Below are positions 44,831-54,772 of a stretch of 64,000 nucleotides of DNA, piece by piece. Position numbers and translations under genes: made by a program. How positions within the stretch are numbered: the first letter of the stretch is position 1; every line of letters begins with the position of its first letter. Below the pieces are notes generated by a model that was given only the letters and a program-made list of their open reading frames with translations, was not told where the DNA came from and did not search any database. Origin of the DNA: Nitrospirota bacterium (lineage in GTDB: Bacteria > Nitrospirota > Nitrospiria > Nitrospirales > Nitrospiraceae); contig JBFMAX010000007.1 in assembly GCA_040755395.1 (NCBI GenBank), positions 1-64,000 on the forward strand, given 5' to 3'.

Positions 44831-45688
44831 ATGGCCGCTAAGTCACGTTCGCATGCCGGCAGAGCTGTTTCTCTCAGAAGGCGCATACGCCGGGTTCGCC
44901 TTGCGGCCAAGCGCGTTACGCGGTCGTGCCGGCGGGTCATGCGGGCGTTCCGGGCCGCGCCGATTGCGGTCCGAGTTCTCGTGGGCGCGGCCGTTATCCT
45001 GGTGGCATGCCTGGCCGTCAATTGGGTGTATCAGGTGATCCGCAAGCCGACCGAACTGTTCTTTCCGATGGATGCCGCGCTGACCAAGAGCCCGGCCGAG
45101 ACGTGGCGGGAATACGGGCCGCTCTTCCGCGAACATTCCACCGCCGTCATCACGCCGGAGCTGCTGGCCGCGCTCGCCCAGGTGGAAGGCGGGGGCAACC
45201 CTGTCGCGCGGACGTACTGGCGGGCGCGGCCGGCGCAAAATCCCTTCGAAGTCTACAAACCTGCATCGAGCGCGGTCGGCATGTATCAGATCACCGACGC
45301 GACGTTTCGCGAGGCGAAGCGCTACTGCATTCACAATCACGTGGTGGTCGAGGACGGCCCCTGGCACGACATGAGATCGTGCTGGTTCAACAGCCTTTAC
45401 ACCCGCGTCCTGCCGAGCCATGCCATCGAGCTGACCGCGGCCCTGCTGGACCGCGCTGTCGCGAATGCGACGGCGCACCGGCGGAAGGCCGCTGCGCTCC
45501 AGCAGAAGCAGGATCTGGCGGCGATCATTCACCTCTGCGGGGCCGGGGCGGGCGAAGCCTATGGCAAGCGCGGCTTCCGGTTGACCCCCAAGCAGCAATG
45601 CGGCGACCACGACGTCCGCCGCTACCTCACCCGAGTCAACGCAATGAAACGCCAGTTCGCCCGCCTGGCGGCCGGCGAAAAGGAATGA
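44831..45688 (+). CDS. Lytic transglycosylase-like protein (SLT domain)
   Basis: A 285-residue protein with a basic N-terminus, one membrane anchor (VRVLVGAAVILVACLAVNWVYQ) and a periplasmic lysozyme-like domain. The block LLAALAQVEGGGNPVARTYW contains the probable catalytic Glu (VEGGGN), followed by SSAVGMYQITDATFREAKRY, the SLT signature. A Cys-containing block (DMRSCWFNSLYTRVLPSHAIE) follows. Probably cleaves peptidoglycan glycan strands from the inner membrane. Flanked on the right by the IS1380 element. Confidence 0.8.
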   Translation: MAAKSRSHAGRAVSLRRRIRRVRLAAKRVTRSCRRVMRAFRAAPIAVRVLVGAAVILVACLAVNWVYQVIRKPTELFFPMDAALTKSPAETWREYGPLFREHSTAVITPELLAALAQVEGGGNPVARTYWRARPAQNPFEVYKPASSAVGMYQITDATFREAKRYCIHNHVVVEDGPWHDMRSCWFNSLYTRVLPSHAIELTAALLDRAVANATAHRRKAAALQQKQDLAAIIHLCGAGAGEAYGKRGFRLTPKQQCGDHDVRRYLTRVNAMKRQFARLAAGEKE

Positions 45689-45710
45689 ATTGCTCCTCTC
45701 GCCCGCCGTG

Positions 45711-45732
45711 TAGCCATATGACCGTATGGCTA
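45711..45732. terminator. Possible terminator hairpin after the transglycosylase gene
   Basis: TAGCCATA pairs with TATGGCTA around a 6-base loop 23 bases after the stop codon, without a following T run. It is adjacent to the IS1380 left end. Confidence 0.35.
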
Positions 45733-45737
45733 TTCAA

Positions 45738-47181
45738 CCTGCATCCTGCGTGAAAAGTGCTGCCTTTAGAGTTTGAGTCTCTCGATCTGGTGTAGGGCAT
45801 ATTGCCAGGCAGTTTCCCGAGCGCCACTGGCGGGTAAGGCCAAGCAGGGTCGATTGTCCGTTCGACGACGCACAGCCGGCATCAACAGGATGTGGTGCCG
45901 AAGGGTCTGCAACGTGGCATTCTGAAACTCGGGCGGCAGGCAGAGCCGCTTGAACCAATTCATCAGGTTGTAGGCTAACAGAAGCAGATGGAAATACGTC
46001 TCGTTGGCCATGAAGTGGCGGGTGGGGATGCTGCCTAGGGCGTCATCCCCTTTGAGCTGTTTGATGAGCAACTCCACCCCGGTGCGATCGTTGGAGAAGC
46101 GCCAGAGGTTCAGCGGTTGCAACGGCAGATTCGTGACCAAGACTTGGTCGTGATACTTGCCAAGCTTGACCAGTGTCAGTTGCTCGCTCGGTTCTTCGGA
46201 CTGGGGTCGGCGGGCGACGACAACGCGAGAGGGCCGCGGCCACCGAATGGGCTGATAGCGGAACTCGGCCACCTCGATGCCACGGCTGGGGCTCACATAC
46301 CGCAGATGCACCAGCTTGCGTTTGAGCGGGGCCGTCAGACGGGCGACAATCACGAACCGGGCCCGCTGCGCTTCGAGCCACTCGACCAGCGTGTGGGCGT
46401 AACACCCGTTGTCTGCGCGGACAATCACCAACCGGACCCCCGCCAGAATCTTCCCGAAGCACGCCGCCAGCAAGTCGCGGGTTCCACTGGCGGTATGGGC
46501 ATCGCCCGGCCGCAACTCGCCATGCCAGAAGTCCTTGGTCCGCCCCTCGAAGCAGAGCAGCGGGTGGTACGACGGCCGGCCGCGCTTGATCAGGTTGTAG
46601 CCGACCCGGGCGTGCTCCTGGTTGCCATAGACCACCAAGACGGTGGAGTCGATATCGAAGATCAGCCGCGTCGGCCGGTTGGGTCGTGCCATCATGCGCG
46701 CCAGGAAGCGATCGTGCACCGCGCGCAGTTGGAGCAGGGCTGTCGGGGCGATGCGCAGCAAGAATCGCCGCAACGTGGACGGGTTCGGATAGGCGTGCAG
46801 CCCCGTGAGGTACTGGAACACGCCGTTCTGCCGCAGCAACTGGGTCGTCTCGATGCGTTCCAGCCCGAGGATCATCGGATAGAGCAACGCCAGCAGCATT
46901 TGGCCGACGCTGTAACGATTGTTCCGCTGCGTCACTCGGAGTTGGCGGGCGATCGCGTCCTTGAAGCCGATGCGCGACAAGAACCGGTGCAAGAGATACA
47001 CGCCGCCATAATGCGTCAGCGTCGTCGTGCCAAACCTGATCGTCAGCTTTCGAGGTCCCCGGGGCATGGGAGTGACAGCGACTGAAAAAGTAGCTTTCAC
47101 TCAATCCCCTAGTACCGGGCTCTGACAGCATAGACGGTGGCTGAGAAAACGGTCTGTTCATCAATTGACGCAGGATTCAGG
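45738..47181 (-). mobile_element. Intact IS1380-family insertion sequence
   Basis: The ends are CCTGCATCCTGCGTGAAAA (from 45738) and, on the other strand, CCTGAATCCTGCGTCAATT (ending 47181), imperfect inverted repeats sharing CCTGnATCCTGCGT. They flank one complete transposase frame. The element is about 1.44 kb. I see no convincing target duplication, so the exact ends may be a base or two off. Confidence 0.85.
45766..47100 (-). CDS. IS1380-family transposase
   Basis: A 444-residue DDE transposase of normal length without visible frameshift. Blocks include LTHYGGVYLLHRFLSRIGF near the N-terminus, FDIDSTVLVVYGNQE (first catalytic Asp), IVRADNGCYAHTLVEWL (second Asp) and the C-terminal GVELLIKQLKGDDALG region with the catalytic Glu. 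Sequence shows no decay, so the element could be active. It sits between the transglycosylase and SDR genes without interrupting either. Confidence 0.9.
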   Translation of the reverse strand: MKATFSVAVTPMPRGPRKLTIRFGTTTLTHYGGVYLLHRFLSRIGFKDAIARQLRVTQRNNRYSVGQMLLALLYPMILGLERIETTQLLRQNGVFQYLTGLHAYPNPSTLRRFLLRIAPTALLQLRAVHDRFLARMMARPNRPTRLIFDIDSTVLVVYGNQEHARVGYNLIKRGRPSYHPLLCFEGRTKDFWHGELRPGDAHTASGTRDLLAACFGKILAGVRLVIVRADNGCYAHTLVEWLEAQRARFVIVARLTAPLKRKLVHLRYVSPSRGIEVAEFRYQPIRWPRPSRVVVARRPQSEEPSEQLTLVKLGKYHDQVLVTNLPLQPLNLWRFSNDRTGVELLIKQLKGDDALGSIPTRHFMANETYFHLLLLAYNLMNWFKRLCLPPEFQNATLQTLRHHILLMPAVRRRTDNRPCLALPASGARETAWQYALHQIERLKL

Positions 47182-47220
47182 ATAATTCCACATTCATCAT
47201 TCGCCGCGTCCCACGCGGCG

Positions 47221-47955
47221 TCAGATTCCCCAGCCTCCGCTCACCTGAATATTCGCCCCGTTCACGTAGCGTGCGTCGTCCGATAAGAGAAATCGCACGA
47301 TCGCTACGGTATCGGAGACAGTGCCGACGTAGCCGGCGGGGATGCGCTTGACCATGCCGGCCAGTTCTTCCGGCGGGGCGCTGCCGGAGTCGATGAAGCC
47401 CGGCGAGATCGCGTTGACGGTAACGCCGTGCGGGGCCAGTAACTTGGCCAGGGTCCTGGTCAGAATGAGGACGCCCGCCTTCGCGATGTAATGCGCCGTC
47501 ACGTCCGGCTGAGCCGCCATCTGGTCGGCGTTCGCCATGCTGAAATTGATGATGCGGCCGGATTTTCTCGCCTTCATGCCCGGCGCCACCGCTTGAGCCA
47601 GATAAAAGATCGGATGCAGGTTGCCGCTGAACATCTCTTCCCACCCCGCCGGAGTTTCCTCGAACAGGTTCACGCGATGGTACGGGCCGGCGCAGTTGAT
47701 CAATGCGTCGATCCGTCCCCAGTGCTGCTCGACCTGGGCGGCGAAGTTCTTGGCGGCGGTCGGGTCCGACACATCGCACCGGACGGCTAACGCCTGGCCG
47801 CCGCGTTCGACGATGCCGGCGCGGGTCTTGTCGGCCTCGGCTTCGCTGGTCCGGTAGCAGAGGGCGACGGCCCAGTGTTGGGCGGCCAGGTCCAGGGCGA
47901 TGGCTCGGCCGATGCCCTTCGCGCCTCCGGTAATCAGTGCGACGCGGGTGTTCAT
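47221..47955 (-). CDS. Short-chain dehydrogenase with altered YxxxK site
   Basis: A 244-residue SDR. The cofactor loop TGGAKGIG (residues 9-16), the NxxG-type block LINCAGPYHRV and the Ser region (INFSMAN) are normal for FabG-like proteins, as is the end block (YVNGANIQVSGGWGI). The usual YxxxK site reads HYIAKAGV: the Lys is present but the residue four before it is His, with Tyr three before it. This is either a lost codon or a real change. ATG 47955 overlaps the upstream stop as ATGA and follows GGGAGG, so translation is coupled to the cyclase gene. Substrate unknown. Confidence 0.8.
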   Translation of the reverse strand: MNTRVALITGGAKGIGRAIALDLAAQHWAVALCYRTSEAEADKTRAGIVERGGQALAVRCDVSDPTAAKNFAAQVEQHWGRIDALINCAGPYHRVNLFEETPAGWEEMFSGNLHPIFYLAQAVAPGMKARKSGRIINFSMANADQMAAQPDVTAHYIAKAGVLILTRTLAKLLAPHGVTVNAISPGFIDSGSAPPEELAGMVKRIPAGYVGTVSDTVAIVRFLLSDDARYVNGANIQVSGGWGI

Positions 47956-49994
47956 GACACATCCTCCCTTCGTGATCCGGGCTTGTCGGGGACGGCGCGG
48001 AGTCCGGCCGTCGCGCACACAACCCGGTTCCGTCCTGTTGCCTTTGCTTGATAGAGCATCTCGTCGGCCGCGCGGATCAAGTCCGGCACCGAACGCGCGT
48101 GCGTCGGATAGGTGGCGACGCCGACGCTGACGGTGATGTGATCGGGAGCCGCCGGCGCCAGTTGGCGGAGCGACAAACCGGCGACCGCGATCCGCAAGCG
48201 CTCGGCTACGGCCGCGGCGCCCTGGGTGTCCGTCTGGGGCAGGACCACCGTGAATTCCTCGCCGCCGTATCGGGCCAATACGTCGCTTTCCTTGAGCGCA
48301 CGGTTGAGCGTAGCCGCGACGGACTTCAACACCAGGTCGCCGACCTGATGCCCATAGGTGTCGTTCACCTGCTTGAAATGGTCGAGGTCCAGCATCAGCA
48401 GGCTCACGATCTGCCCTTTGCGGCGTTCGTCCGGCAGGATCATTTTGGCCAGAAATTCTTCCAGGAACCGCCGGTTATAGGCGCCGGTGAGTTCGTCGAT
48501 CAACGCCCGCCGCTTGGCGCGCTCCAGGTGTTGGATATGTCCGATCATCGGCGCCGCAACGCTCACCAGCGCCTCGACCCACTGGCGGGTCTCGTCCGTC
48601 CAACAGCGTGGGACCGAACCGGCTAGATGCACGACGCCGATGGTGTGGCCGCCCATGACCAGCGGGATGCACCAATAGGAGCCCGGCCCGTCGTTCGAGA
48701 GACTGAAGGAACAGGTCAGGCCCTGCGTCACGTCCTCGACCTTGTACTCACGCCCCGCCCGAATGACCGGACAGTGCGATGGGCGGTCCCACACGGGATA
48801 CGAATCCACGCGCAGGTCCTCCCGCTTGGGCGACGACCACACCAGTTCCAGATGGGCCTCCGATCGATTCAGCCGGAGAATCAGAATTTGGCGCAGCGGC
48901 AGCGCCTGGTGCAAGGTGTGGCTGAGTGTCCGGTAGACCTCTTCCTCCGAAATGGCCTGCTGAATCACCTGCGTTTTTTCGTGGAGTTCCATCAAGCGGC
49001 GGTTCAGCAACGTCAACGCGTCCGCCTGGCGCTGGAGCTCCTGCGCGCGCTCACGTTGGTTCATGCTGATAGTTTCGTGCATGCGCCGGAACTCGCGCCA
49101 GACGGTCCGTACCTCTTCTCCCATGGCGGTGTCGGTCCATTCCGTCAGAGGCGAAGGCTCGCGGACATCGCCTCGGCCCCCGGCGATGTCCCGCATGCGG
49201 GCGCCCAGGTGCTTGAGGGGCGTCGTCACCACGTGACGCGTGGCGAACATCACGAGGCCGAGGATGAGGACGCCGGCGCCAAGACCGGCGCCGAGCAGGA
49301 TCCACTGGTCGCGCTTCACCGCCCGCAGCGGCGCATCGATGGGAATGATCAGTTCGATCCCGCCGATCACGCCGTTCAGGCGGAAGTCGCGTTTGGAACT
49401 GGCCTCATGGCTGTTGTGGCAGCTCACGCAGTTCGGGAGGATGGCCCGGTCGGCCGCAAGGAACCGGATGACTTCCGTGCCGCCCAGGGTGTCGCGCCGG
49501 CTGTAGATGCGGTCGCCGTGCTCGGCCAGGAACCGGAATCCCTCCTGGTGAAACAGGTCGGTCGCGGCGTGCTCTTTGTTGATCGGCCAGGGGCTGATCA
49601 GTCGGAGGCGGTAGGACTGGGGGGTCAGGACCATCATGTCGGTGACATCCTGCATCAGTGCGGAGGGGAGCGGCGGCGCGGAGGCCAGCCGGTGATAGTC
49701 GGCCGGGACCAGTGCGCCGGCCTTGAGCAGGCGCGGGAGGACGCCGGTCAGGTAGGCGTGACGCTCCGTCCGTACCTGTGCGAGCAGCGCCTCTCCGGCC
49801 GTCGTGACCTGCTGTTCCAACAACCGGACCTTCTGCCGTCCCGGCAGATACCAGGCGACGATCACCAGCAACAGCATCAAGACCGGGGCAAGGAGCAGGA
49901 GCAGTTTGGCGGTGACCGACCAGTGGCGCGAACCGAGGAGATCCGGCGCGGCGGGTGTCGCGAGAGGCTCGGAAGGAGAGGGCAACGGCGTCAT
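47952..49994 (-). CDS. Haem-sensor diguanylate cyclase (DUF3365-HAMP-GAF-GGDEF)
   Basis: A 680-residue membrane cyclase. Helix 1 (AKLLLLLAPVLMLLLVIVAWYL) and helix 2 (WILLGAGLGAGVLILGLVMFA) flank a periplasmic Tll0287-like domain with the haem motif CVSCH (189-193) in PNCVSCHNSHEASSKRDF. A HAMP, a helical linker, a GAF domain and a GGDEF domain (GGEEF at 577-581) follow; the inhibitory site position reads KESD rather than RxxD, so feedback inhibition may be lost. The sensor block is closely similar to the stand-alone protein at 37101. The gene overlaps both neighbours by four bases. It probably links a redox or gas signal to c-di-GMP. Confidence 0.9.
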   Translation of the reverse strand: MTPLPSPSEPLATPAAPDLLGSRHWSVTAKLLLLLAPVLMLLLVIVAWYLPGRQKVRLLEQQVTTAGEALLAQVRTERHAYLTGVLPRLLKAGALVPADYHRLASAPPLPSALMQDVTDMMVLTPQSYRLRLISPWPINKEHAATDLFHQEGFRFLAEHGDRIYSRRDTLGGTEVIRFLAADRAILPNCVSCHNSHEASSKRDFRLNGVIGGIELIIPIDAPLRAVKRDQWILLGAGLGAGVLILGLVMFATRHVVTTPLKHLGARMRDIAGGRGDVREPSPLTEWTDTAMGEEVRTVWREFRRMHETISMNQRERAQELQRQADALTLLNRRLMELHEKTQVIQQAISEEEVYRTLSHTLHQALPLRQILILRLNRSEAHLELVWSSPKREDLRVDSYPVWDRPSHCPVIRAGREYKVEDVTQGLTCSFSLSNDGPGSYWCIPLVMGGHTIGVVHLAGSVPRCWTDETRQWVEALVSVAAPMIGHIQHLERAKRRALIDELTGAYNRRFLEEFLAKMILPDERRKGQIVSLLMLDLDHFKQVNDTYGHQVGDLVLKSVAATLNRALKESDVLARYGGEEFTVVLPQTDTQGAAAVAERLRIAVAGLSLRQLAPAAPDHITVSVGVATYPTHARSVPDLIRAADEMLYQAKATGRNRVVCATAGLRAVPDKPGSRREDVS

Positions 49995-50887
49995 GGCGGG
50001 TTCCCCATCGACCGGGTGCCGGCTTTCCCTTGCGACTGAGGCAGACGGGACCGAAGACGTTGCGCAATGAGCTCCAGGGCGTCTCTCGTGCGAGGCGACA
50101 GGCTCGTGGCGAGAGGCGAGGGGCGAGGGGTAATGCCTCGTACCTCTCGCCCCATGCCGGCTTCTTCGATCAGAGCCAGCAGGTCATCGATCGTGTCGAT
50201 GTCGCGCTGGGCGGGCAACAGCCCGGTCTTGAATCCGAGCCGATCGGCCTTCTGCCGCGTGAGGTCGAGCACCCGATCGGTGGACCAGGGAATATCCGCG
50301 AACAGCTCGGGCGCGGGTCGCTTTAACCCGATCAGATAATAGCCTCCGTCGCAGGCCGGCCCCAGCACCAGATCGTGGTCTGCAAGCAGCGTCAGCGCGT
50401 CACGGTAGGTGTCTAATAGAAGCGATGGCACGTCCGTCCCGACGAGCAGCACCTGCTTGTATCCCGATGAAAACACCGTCGAGCACGCGTGGGTCATGCG
50501 GGCGCCGAGGTCCTCGCCCACCTGATCCAACAGCTTCACTCCGTGCCGTTCCTCCAGAATCTTAAAGAAGACGTGCCGGGCGGACGGCGCGCAGGCCAGG
50601 GAGCGGTCCAGCGGGAGGCGGTGTTTGGCGATCGCGGTCTTGCTGCGCTCCAAGGCGTCGAGGACGAAGCTCCCGTGCAGGCTGGCGGCTTCGTCGGGCG
50701 TCAACGGCGGGCAGAGGCGTGTCTTGACCTGGCCCGCAATCGGAGCCTTGGCGAAGATGATCAGGGCGCTGTCGGCGCGCGTGACACGTGACGCGTGATG
50801 CGTGACGGGTGAGGGATGCGGCGAATTTTCTCTCTCGTGACGCGTGACGCGTGACTCGTCACGAGACGGTTTACCTGACCGCGACAT
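49991..50887 (-). CDS. TIGR04282-type glycosyltransferase (arsenosugar family) with repeat-derived ends
   Basis: A 298-residue protein with the TIGR04282 core: SALIIFAKAPIAGQVKTRLCP, VLLVGTDVPSLLLDTYRDAL, LGPACDGGYYLIGL. The family is named for a proposed role in arsenosugar synthesis; the reaction is not established for this protein. The first about 38 residues (DESRVTRHERENSPHPS...) come from a CGTGACG-type heptad repeat at 50776-50875, and residues about 247-268 come from a GGCGAGAG repeat at 50089-50153. Both are in frame and probably tolerated. The start overlaps the upstream glycosyltransferase stop by 17 bases. Confidence 0.8.
   Translation of the reverse strand: MSRSGKPSRDESRVTRHERENSPHPSPVTHHASRVTRADSALIIFAKAPIAGQVKTRLCPPLTPDEAASLHGSFVLDALERSKTAIAKHRLPLDRSLACAPSARHVFFKILEERHGVKLLDQVGEDLGARMTHACSTVFSSGYKQVLLVGTDVPSLLLDTYRDALTLLADHDLVLGPACDGGYYLIGLKRPAPELFADIPWSTDRVLDLTRQKADRLGFKTGLLPAQRDIDTIDDLLALIEEAGMGREVRGITPRPSPLATSLSPRTRDALELIAQRLRSRLPQSQGKAGTRSMGNPP
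50089..50153. repeat. GGCGAGAG-type heptad repeat near the end of a glycosyltransferase gene
   Basis: GGCGAGAGGCGAGGGGCGAG on one side and CCTCGTACCTCTCGCCCC on the other form complementary arms. It encodes GITPRPSPLATSLSPRT of the TIGR04282-type protein. Confidence 0.7.
50776..50875. repeat. CGTGACG-type heptad repeats, translated
   Basis: CGTGACACGTGACGCGTGATGCGTGACGGGTGAG and, after a spacer, CGTGACGCGTGACGCGTGAC. They are the N-terminal coding part of the gene starting at 50887. Confidence 0.7.
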
Positions 50888-51602
50888 AGAAATCCTTGAG
50901 GCGATGAGGGTTGACCCCGAGCCAATAGAGCAACCGCAGCGTCCACATCAGCAGAATCGTACGAAGGGGACCACAGGCGTCCCAGCGCCGATAGGACGTC
51001 ACGACCGTCGCGGACAACGCCGCGACCCGGCCCATGCGCCTGAGCCGGTCGGTGAAGTCGATGTCCTCCATGAGCGGAATGTCCGCATACCCGCCCAACC
51101 GATCGAAGACCGTCCTGCGGACGAAGATCGCCTGATCGCCCGTCGCAATGCCGGTGAGACGGGACCGCAGATTCATCATTGTGCCGATGGCGCGACCGAG
51201 GCGCGAGTCGCGGTCGAACCGGACGTCGAACCGGCCGCCGATGCAGGCCGGGTCGCGCAGCGCGTCGAGGATCGCGTCTTTGGCTTCGCGCGGCAACAGG
51301 GTGTCGGCGTGCAGGAACAGCAGGACGTCGCTTTTTGCTTCCGCCGCTCCGCGGTTCATCTGCCGCGCGCGACCCGGAGGCGAGGTCAACAGCAGGACCT
51401 GCGTTCGAGATTCGAGGTTCGACGTTGCGACCTGAAACTTCGAACTTCGAACTTCGAACTGATTGGCGATCTCCCGCGTGCGGTCGCCGCTGCCGCCGTC
51501 GACCACGATGATTTCGTCAAACCCGAGTCCGATGGTGTGGGAGAGCGTGCGGGGAAGCGCCTGTTCTTCGTTCAAGGTCGGAATGACGACGGCGATCGTC
51601 AT
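50871..51602 (-). CDS. TIGR04283-type family 2 glycosyltransferase
   Basis: A 243-residue glycosyltransferase: IAVVIPTLNEEQALPRTL, IIVVDGGSGDRTREI, LFLHADTLLPREAKDAIL, TGDQAIFVRRTVFDRLGG and LMEDIDFTDRLRRMGRV. The C-terminus ends in one or two membrane-associated helices (LRTILLMWTLRLLYWLG). Residues about 48-67 (NQFEVRSSKFQVATSNLE...) are encoded by TTCGAAC-type repeats (51402-51462) and are absent from the normal family pattern. Start ATG 51602; weak ribosome site. The family name is inherited from a proposed arsenosugar pathway; the substrate is unproven. Confidence 0.85.
   Translation of the reverse strand: MTIAVVIPTLNEEQALPRTLSHTIGLGFDEIIVVDGGSGDRTREIANQFEVRSSKFQVATSNLESRTQVLLLTSPPGRARQMNRGAAEAKSDVLLFLHADTLLPREAKDAILDALRDPACIGGRFDVRFDRDSRLGRAIGTMMNLRSRLTGIATGDQAIFVRRTVFDRLGGYADIPLMEDIDFTDRLRRMGRVAALSATVVTSYRRWDACGPLRTILLMWTLRLLYWLGVNPHRLKDFYVAVR
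51402..51462. repeat. TTCGAAC heptad repeats inside a glycosyltransferase gene
   Basis: GTTCGAGATTCGAGGTTCGA and CTTCGAACTTCGAACTTCGA form complementary arms within the coding frame. Confidence 0.75.
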
Positions 51603-51629
51603 CGGCTGCCTGGCTGGAGGCCGGGAGGT

Positions 51630-51713
51630 CAATGGTCAATCGTCAACGGTGATCAACGTGGCTCCTCCGGCATCCGTCGCCATTGACCCCTTGACCAATG
51701 ACCGTTGACCCGT
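51630..51713. repeat. GTCAATG heptad repeat hairpin
   Basis: GTCAATGGTCAATCGTCAAC and CCATTGACCCCTTGACCAAT with GACCGTTGAC on the right form an inverted repeat between two same-strand genes. Confidence 0.7.
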
Positions 51714-51714
51714 G

Positions 51715-52125
51715 TCACCGCTTATCCGGCGGAGCGGTCTTGAACATGAAGAAGGTGACGATGGCGACGGTGGACCAAAAGACGACCTGCTTGTGCCAAA
51801 ACAGCACTTCGCCATAGTGGAGGAACGCCAAGCCGACCGCGACAGCCGCGGTCACGATGCTGTAGCGGAACGTCGGATTCTCGATGACGGAGCCGGCCCA
51901 GATGGCGAGGCCGCCGAAGTAGATGATCATCGGCACGACGTTGATCTCGAACCCTCCGCTGATGGAGAGGAACACGTTCAGGAACCCGATGAACATGAGG
52001 ACGGTGCCGGTCATCATACCGGCCACGTGGGTCGGATGCTCGCCCTCGGATTCCTTCTCGGGATCGCGCCGCGGCTGAGTCGGAGTCGTGGAGGGACGCT
52101 CGTCGGGGCGGTGCTCGGAGGTCAT
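51715..52125 (-). CDS. Four-helix membrane protein, hypothetical
   Basis: A 136-residue protein. The first about 35 residues are polar (EHRPDERPSTTPTQPRRDPE), then four hydrophobic helices: GMMTGTVLMFIGFLNVFLSI, NVVPMIIYFGGLAIWAG, YSIVTAAVAVGLAFLHYG and FWSTVAIVTFFMF. There is no known domain. It starts 11 bases after the deaminase stop (an alternative TTG overlaps it), so it is probably in the same transcript. Inner-membrane; function unknown. Confidence 0.65.
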   Translation of the reverse strand: MTSEHRPDERPSTTPTQPRRDPEKESEGEHPTHVAGMMTGTVLMFIGFLNVFLSISGGFEINVVPMIIYFGGLAIWAGSVIENPTFRYSIVTAAVAVGLAFLHYGEVLFWHKQVVFWSTVAIVTFFMFKTAPPDKR

Positions 52126-52136
52126 GGACGCCGCCT

Positions 52137-53287
52137 TCAAGATTTGAAGTGCTTGCTCAACGTGAGGCCTTGTCGCTGGTACGACGAGCCAAGGGCCGAC
52201 CCATAGACCTGCGCCGGGGTCTCCAGCATCCTGTCATATACAACCTTGAAGAAGGTTTGTCCATCGTGGATCAGGAAGGGCACATCGTGCGGGCGCACTT
52301 CCAATACCACCTGGGTCCCGTGCAATTCACCCCGGCCATACCCGAATCCCGGATCGAAGAACCCGGCGTAATGGGTGCGGAGTTCGCCGCAGGCGGCTTC
52401 ATAGGCCACCATCTCCGCCGCGTAGCCGGGCGGAACCCGGATCCGTTCTTTGGACGCCAGGATGTAGAACTCTTCCGGTTCGAGCAATAGACTGTCCTGC
52501 CGGTGCCTATGGATCGGCTCCCAAAAGTCGAGCGCGGCGTAGTAGCCGATCCTGGACAAGTCGATGACGTGGCTGTTTTTCTTGGCTCGGTAGCCGATGA
52601 TCGCGTCTTCGCCGCGGTCCGCGCCCTTCAGATCGATGCGGAGGAAGAGGCCCCGATCGGTCCGCAGGTCGCGGCCGGCGACAGGTTTGCCGGTCGGCTG
52701 GTTGTGATAGAGCAGCGGCTCGGATTTGTGGAGCGTTTTCAGCGCCGCATCCGAGACCGCTGCTTGCCCGCGAACGAACCGGATCTGGTTGAGGGAATAG
52801 CCCGTCCTGACCTTGATGGCGAAGGAACGCGGCACGACCTCCAGATAGAGCGGCCCGTGGTACCCCGGGCGGACCTCGTCGAAGCCGGCGGTCAGGTCGG
52901 TCACGACGCGGGTGAAGACGTCCAGCCGGCCGGTTGTGCTCTTGGGATTGGCCCTGGCTCTGAGGTCCTTCGGCAACTTCAGACTTTCCAGCAGGGGGAC
53001 CAGGTAAACGTGACCCTTTTCGAGAATGGCGCTGCCCGTCAGGTCCATCTCGTACATCACGAGATCGGACTGGTAGAAGTCCAGGACGTTGAGCCGGCTG
53101 GTGATCTCGGACAACTCCGGCAGGAAACTGCTGATGAGCCGGTACGCCTTGCGTCCCAGCCGCAGGTCCAGGCTGGCCGGCTGAATCTGCCGGTCCTCGA
53201 TCGGCGTCTCTGATCGGATCGCTCGGCTCGCGATCAACTGCTTGATCTGTTGATAGGGCAGAATGCCGTTCAGACGGGCCGGCCGTT

Positions 53288-53291
<4 letters not shown>
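52137..53291 (-). CDS. dCTP deaminase family protein (two-domain type)
   Basis: A 384-residue protein of the dCTP deaminase/dUTPase superfamily, with the family blocks QIQPASLDLRLGRKAYRL, LRARANPKSTTGRLDVFTR and, in the second half, GYYAALDFWEP and THYAGFFDPGFGYG. The length fits a duplicated two-domain form in which both halves contribute. The reaction is deamination of dCTP to dUTP for thymidylate supply, with the usual active-site blocks RANPKST. The start is GTG 53291, overlapping the lysine aminomutase stop as GTGA, so translation is coupled. Confidence 0.85.
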
Positions 53292-54448
<1,157 letters not shown>

Positions 54449-54461
54449 CGATGACCCCATG

Positions 54462-54548
54462 AGCAAATAGCAAATAGCCGATAGCGAATCGCGCACGGAT
54501 CGGAGCGAGAGCTGATCCGCTGTCAGCTACCGGCTATCCGCTGCTTGC
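54462..54548. repeat. AATAGC/GCTATT-type heptad repeat hairpin
   Basis: AGCAAATAGCAAATAGCCGA on the left and CAGCTACCGGCTATCCGCTG on the right are complementary arms. The end of the glutaredoxin-like gene at 54523 reads into the right arm. Confidence 0.7.
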
Positions 54549-54771
54549 TGTAGTTGGCCTCCAGATATGCCAGGATGTCCCCGGTCTCGGTCAAGACCGT
54601 GTCGCCGTCTTTGAGAACCGGCACATAATATTGGCCGGAGACTTCGTAGACCTGTTTGCGCATCGGCCGAAAATCCGGCACCACCACATCTTCGTAGGCC
54701 ACGCCCAACTCGTCCAGCTTCCGCCGGACCACCGCGCATTCCGGACACCAGTGAACGTGGTATAGGGTCAT
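54523..54771 (-). CDS. Glutaredoxin/GST N-terminal domain protein
   Basis: An 82-residue protein with the thioredoxin-like N-terminal domain of glutathione S-transferases or glutaredoxins: YHVHWCPECAVVRRKLDELG with CPEC (Cys9, Cys12), followed by VVVPDFRPMRKQV, VPVLKDGDTVLTETGDIL and AYLEANY. It lacks a GST C-terminal domain, so it is a small single-domain redox protein. Its last about 5 residues fall in the repeat region. Cytoplasmic; dithiol/disulfide exchange is expected from the family. Confidence 0.85.
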   Translation of the reverse strand: MTLYHVHWCPECAVVRRKLDELGVAYEDVVVPDFRPMRKQVYEVSGQYYVPVLKDGDTVLTETGDILAYLEANYSKQRIAGS

Positions 54772-54772
54772 A

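Noticed and set aside
45729-47190. Target-site duplication of the IS1380 element
   Set aside because: The bases outside the two ends do not match over 4-5 positions, so it is not claimed.
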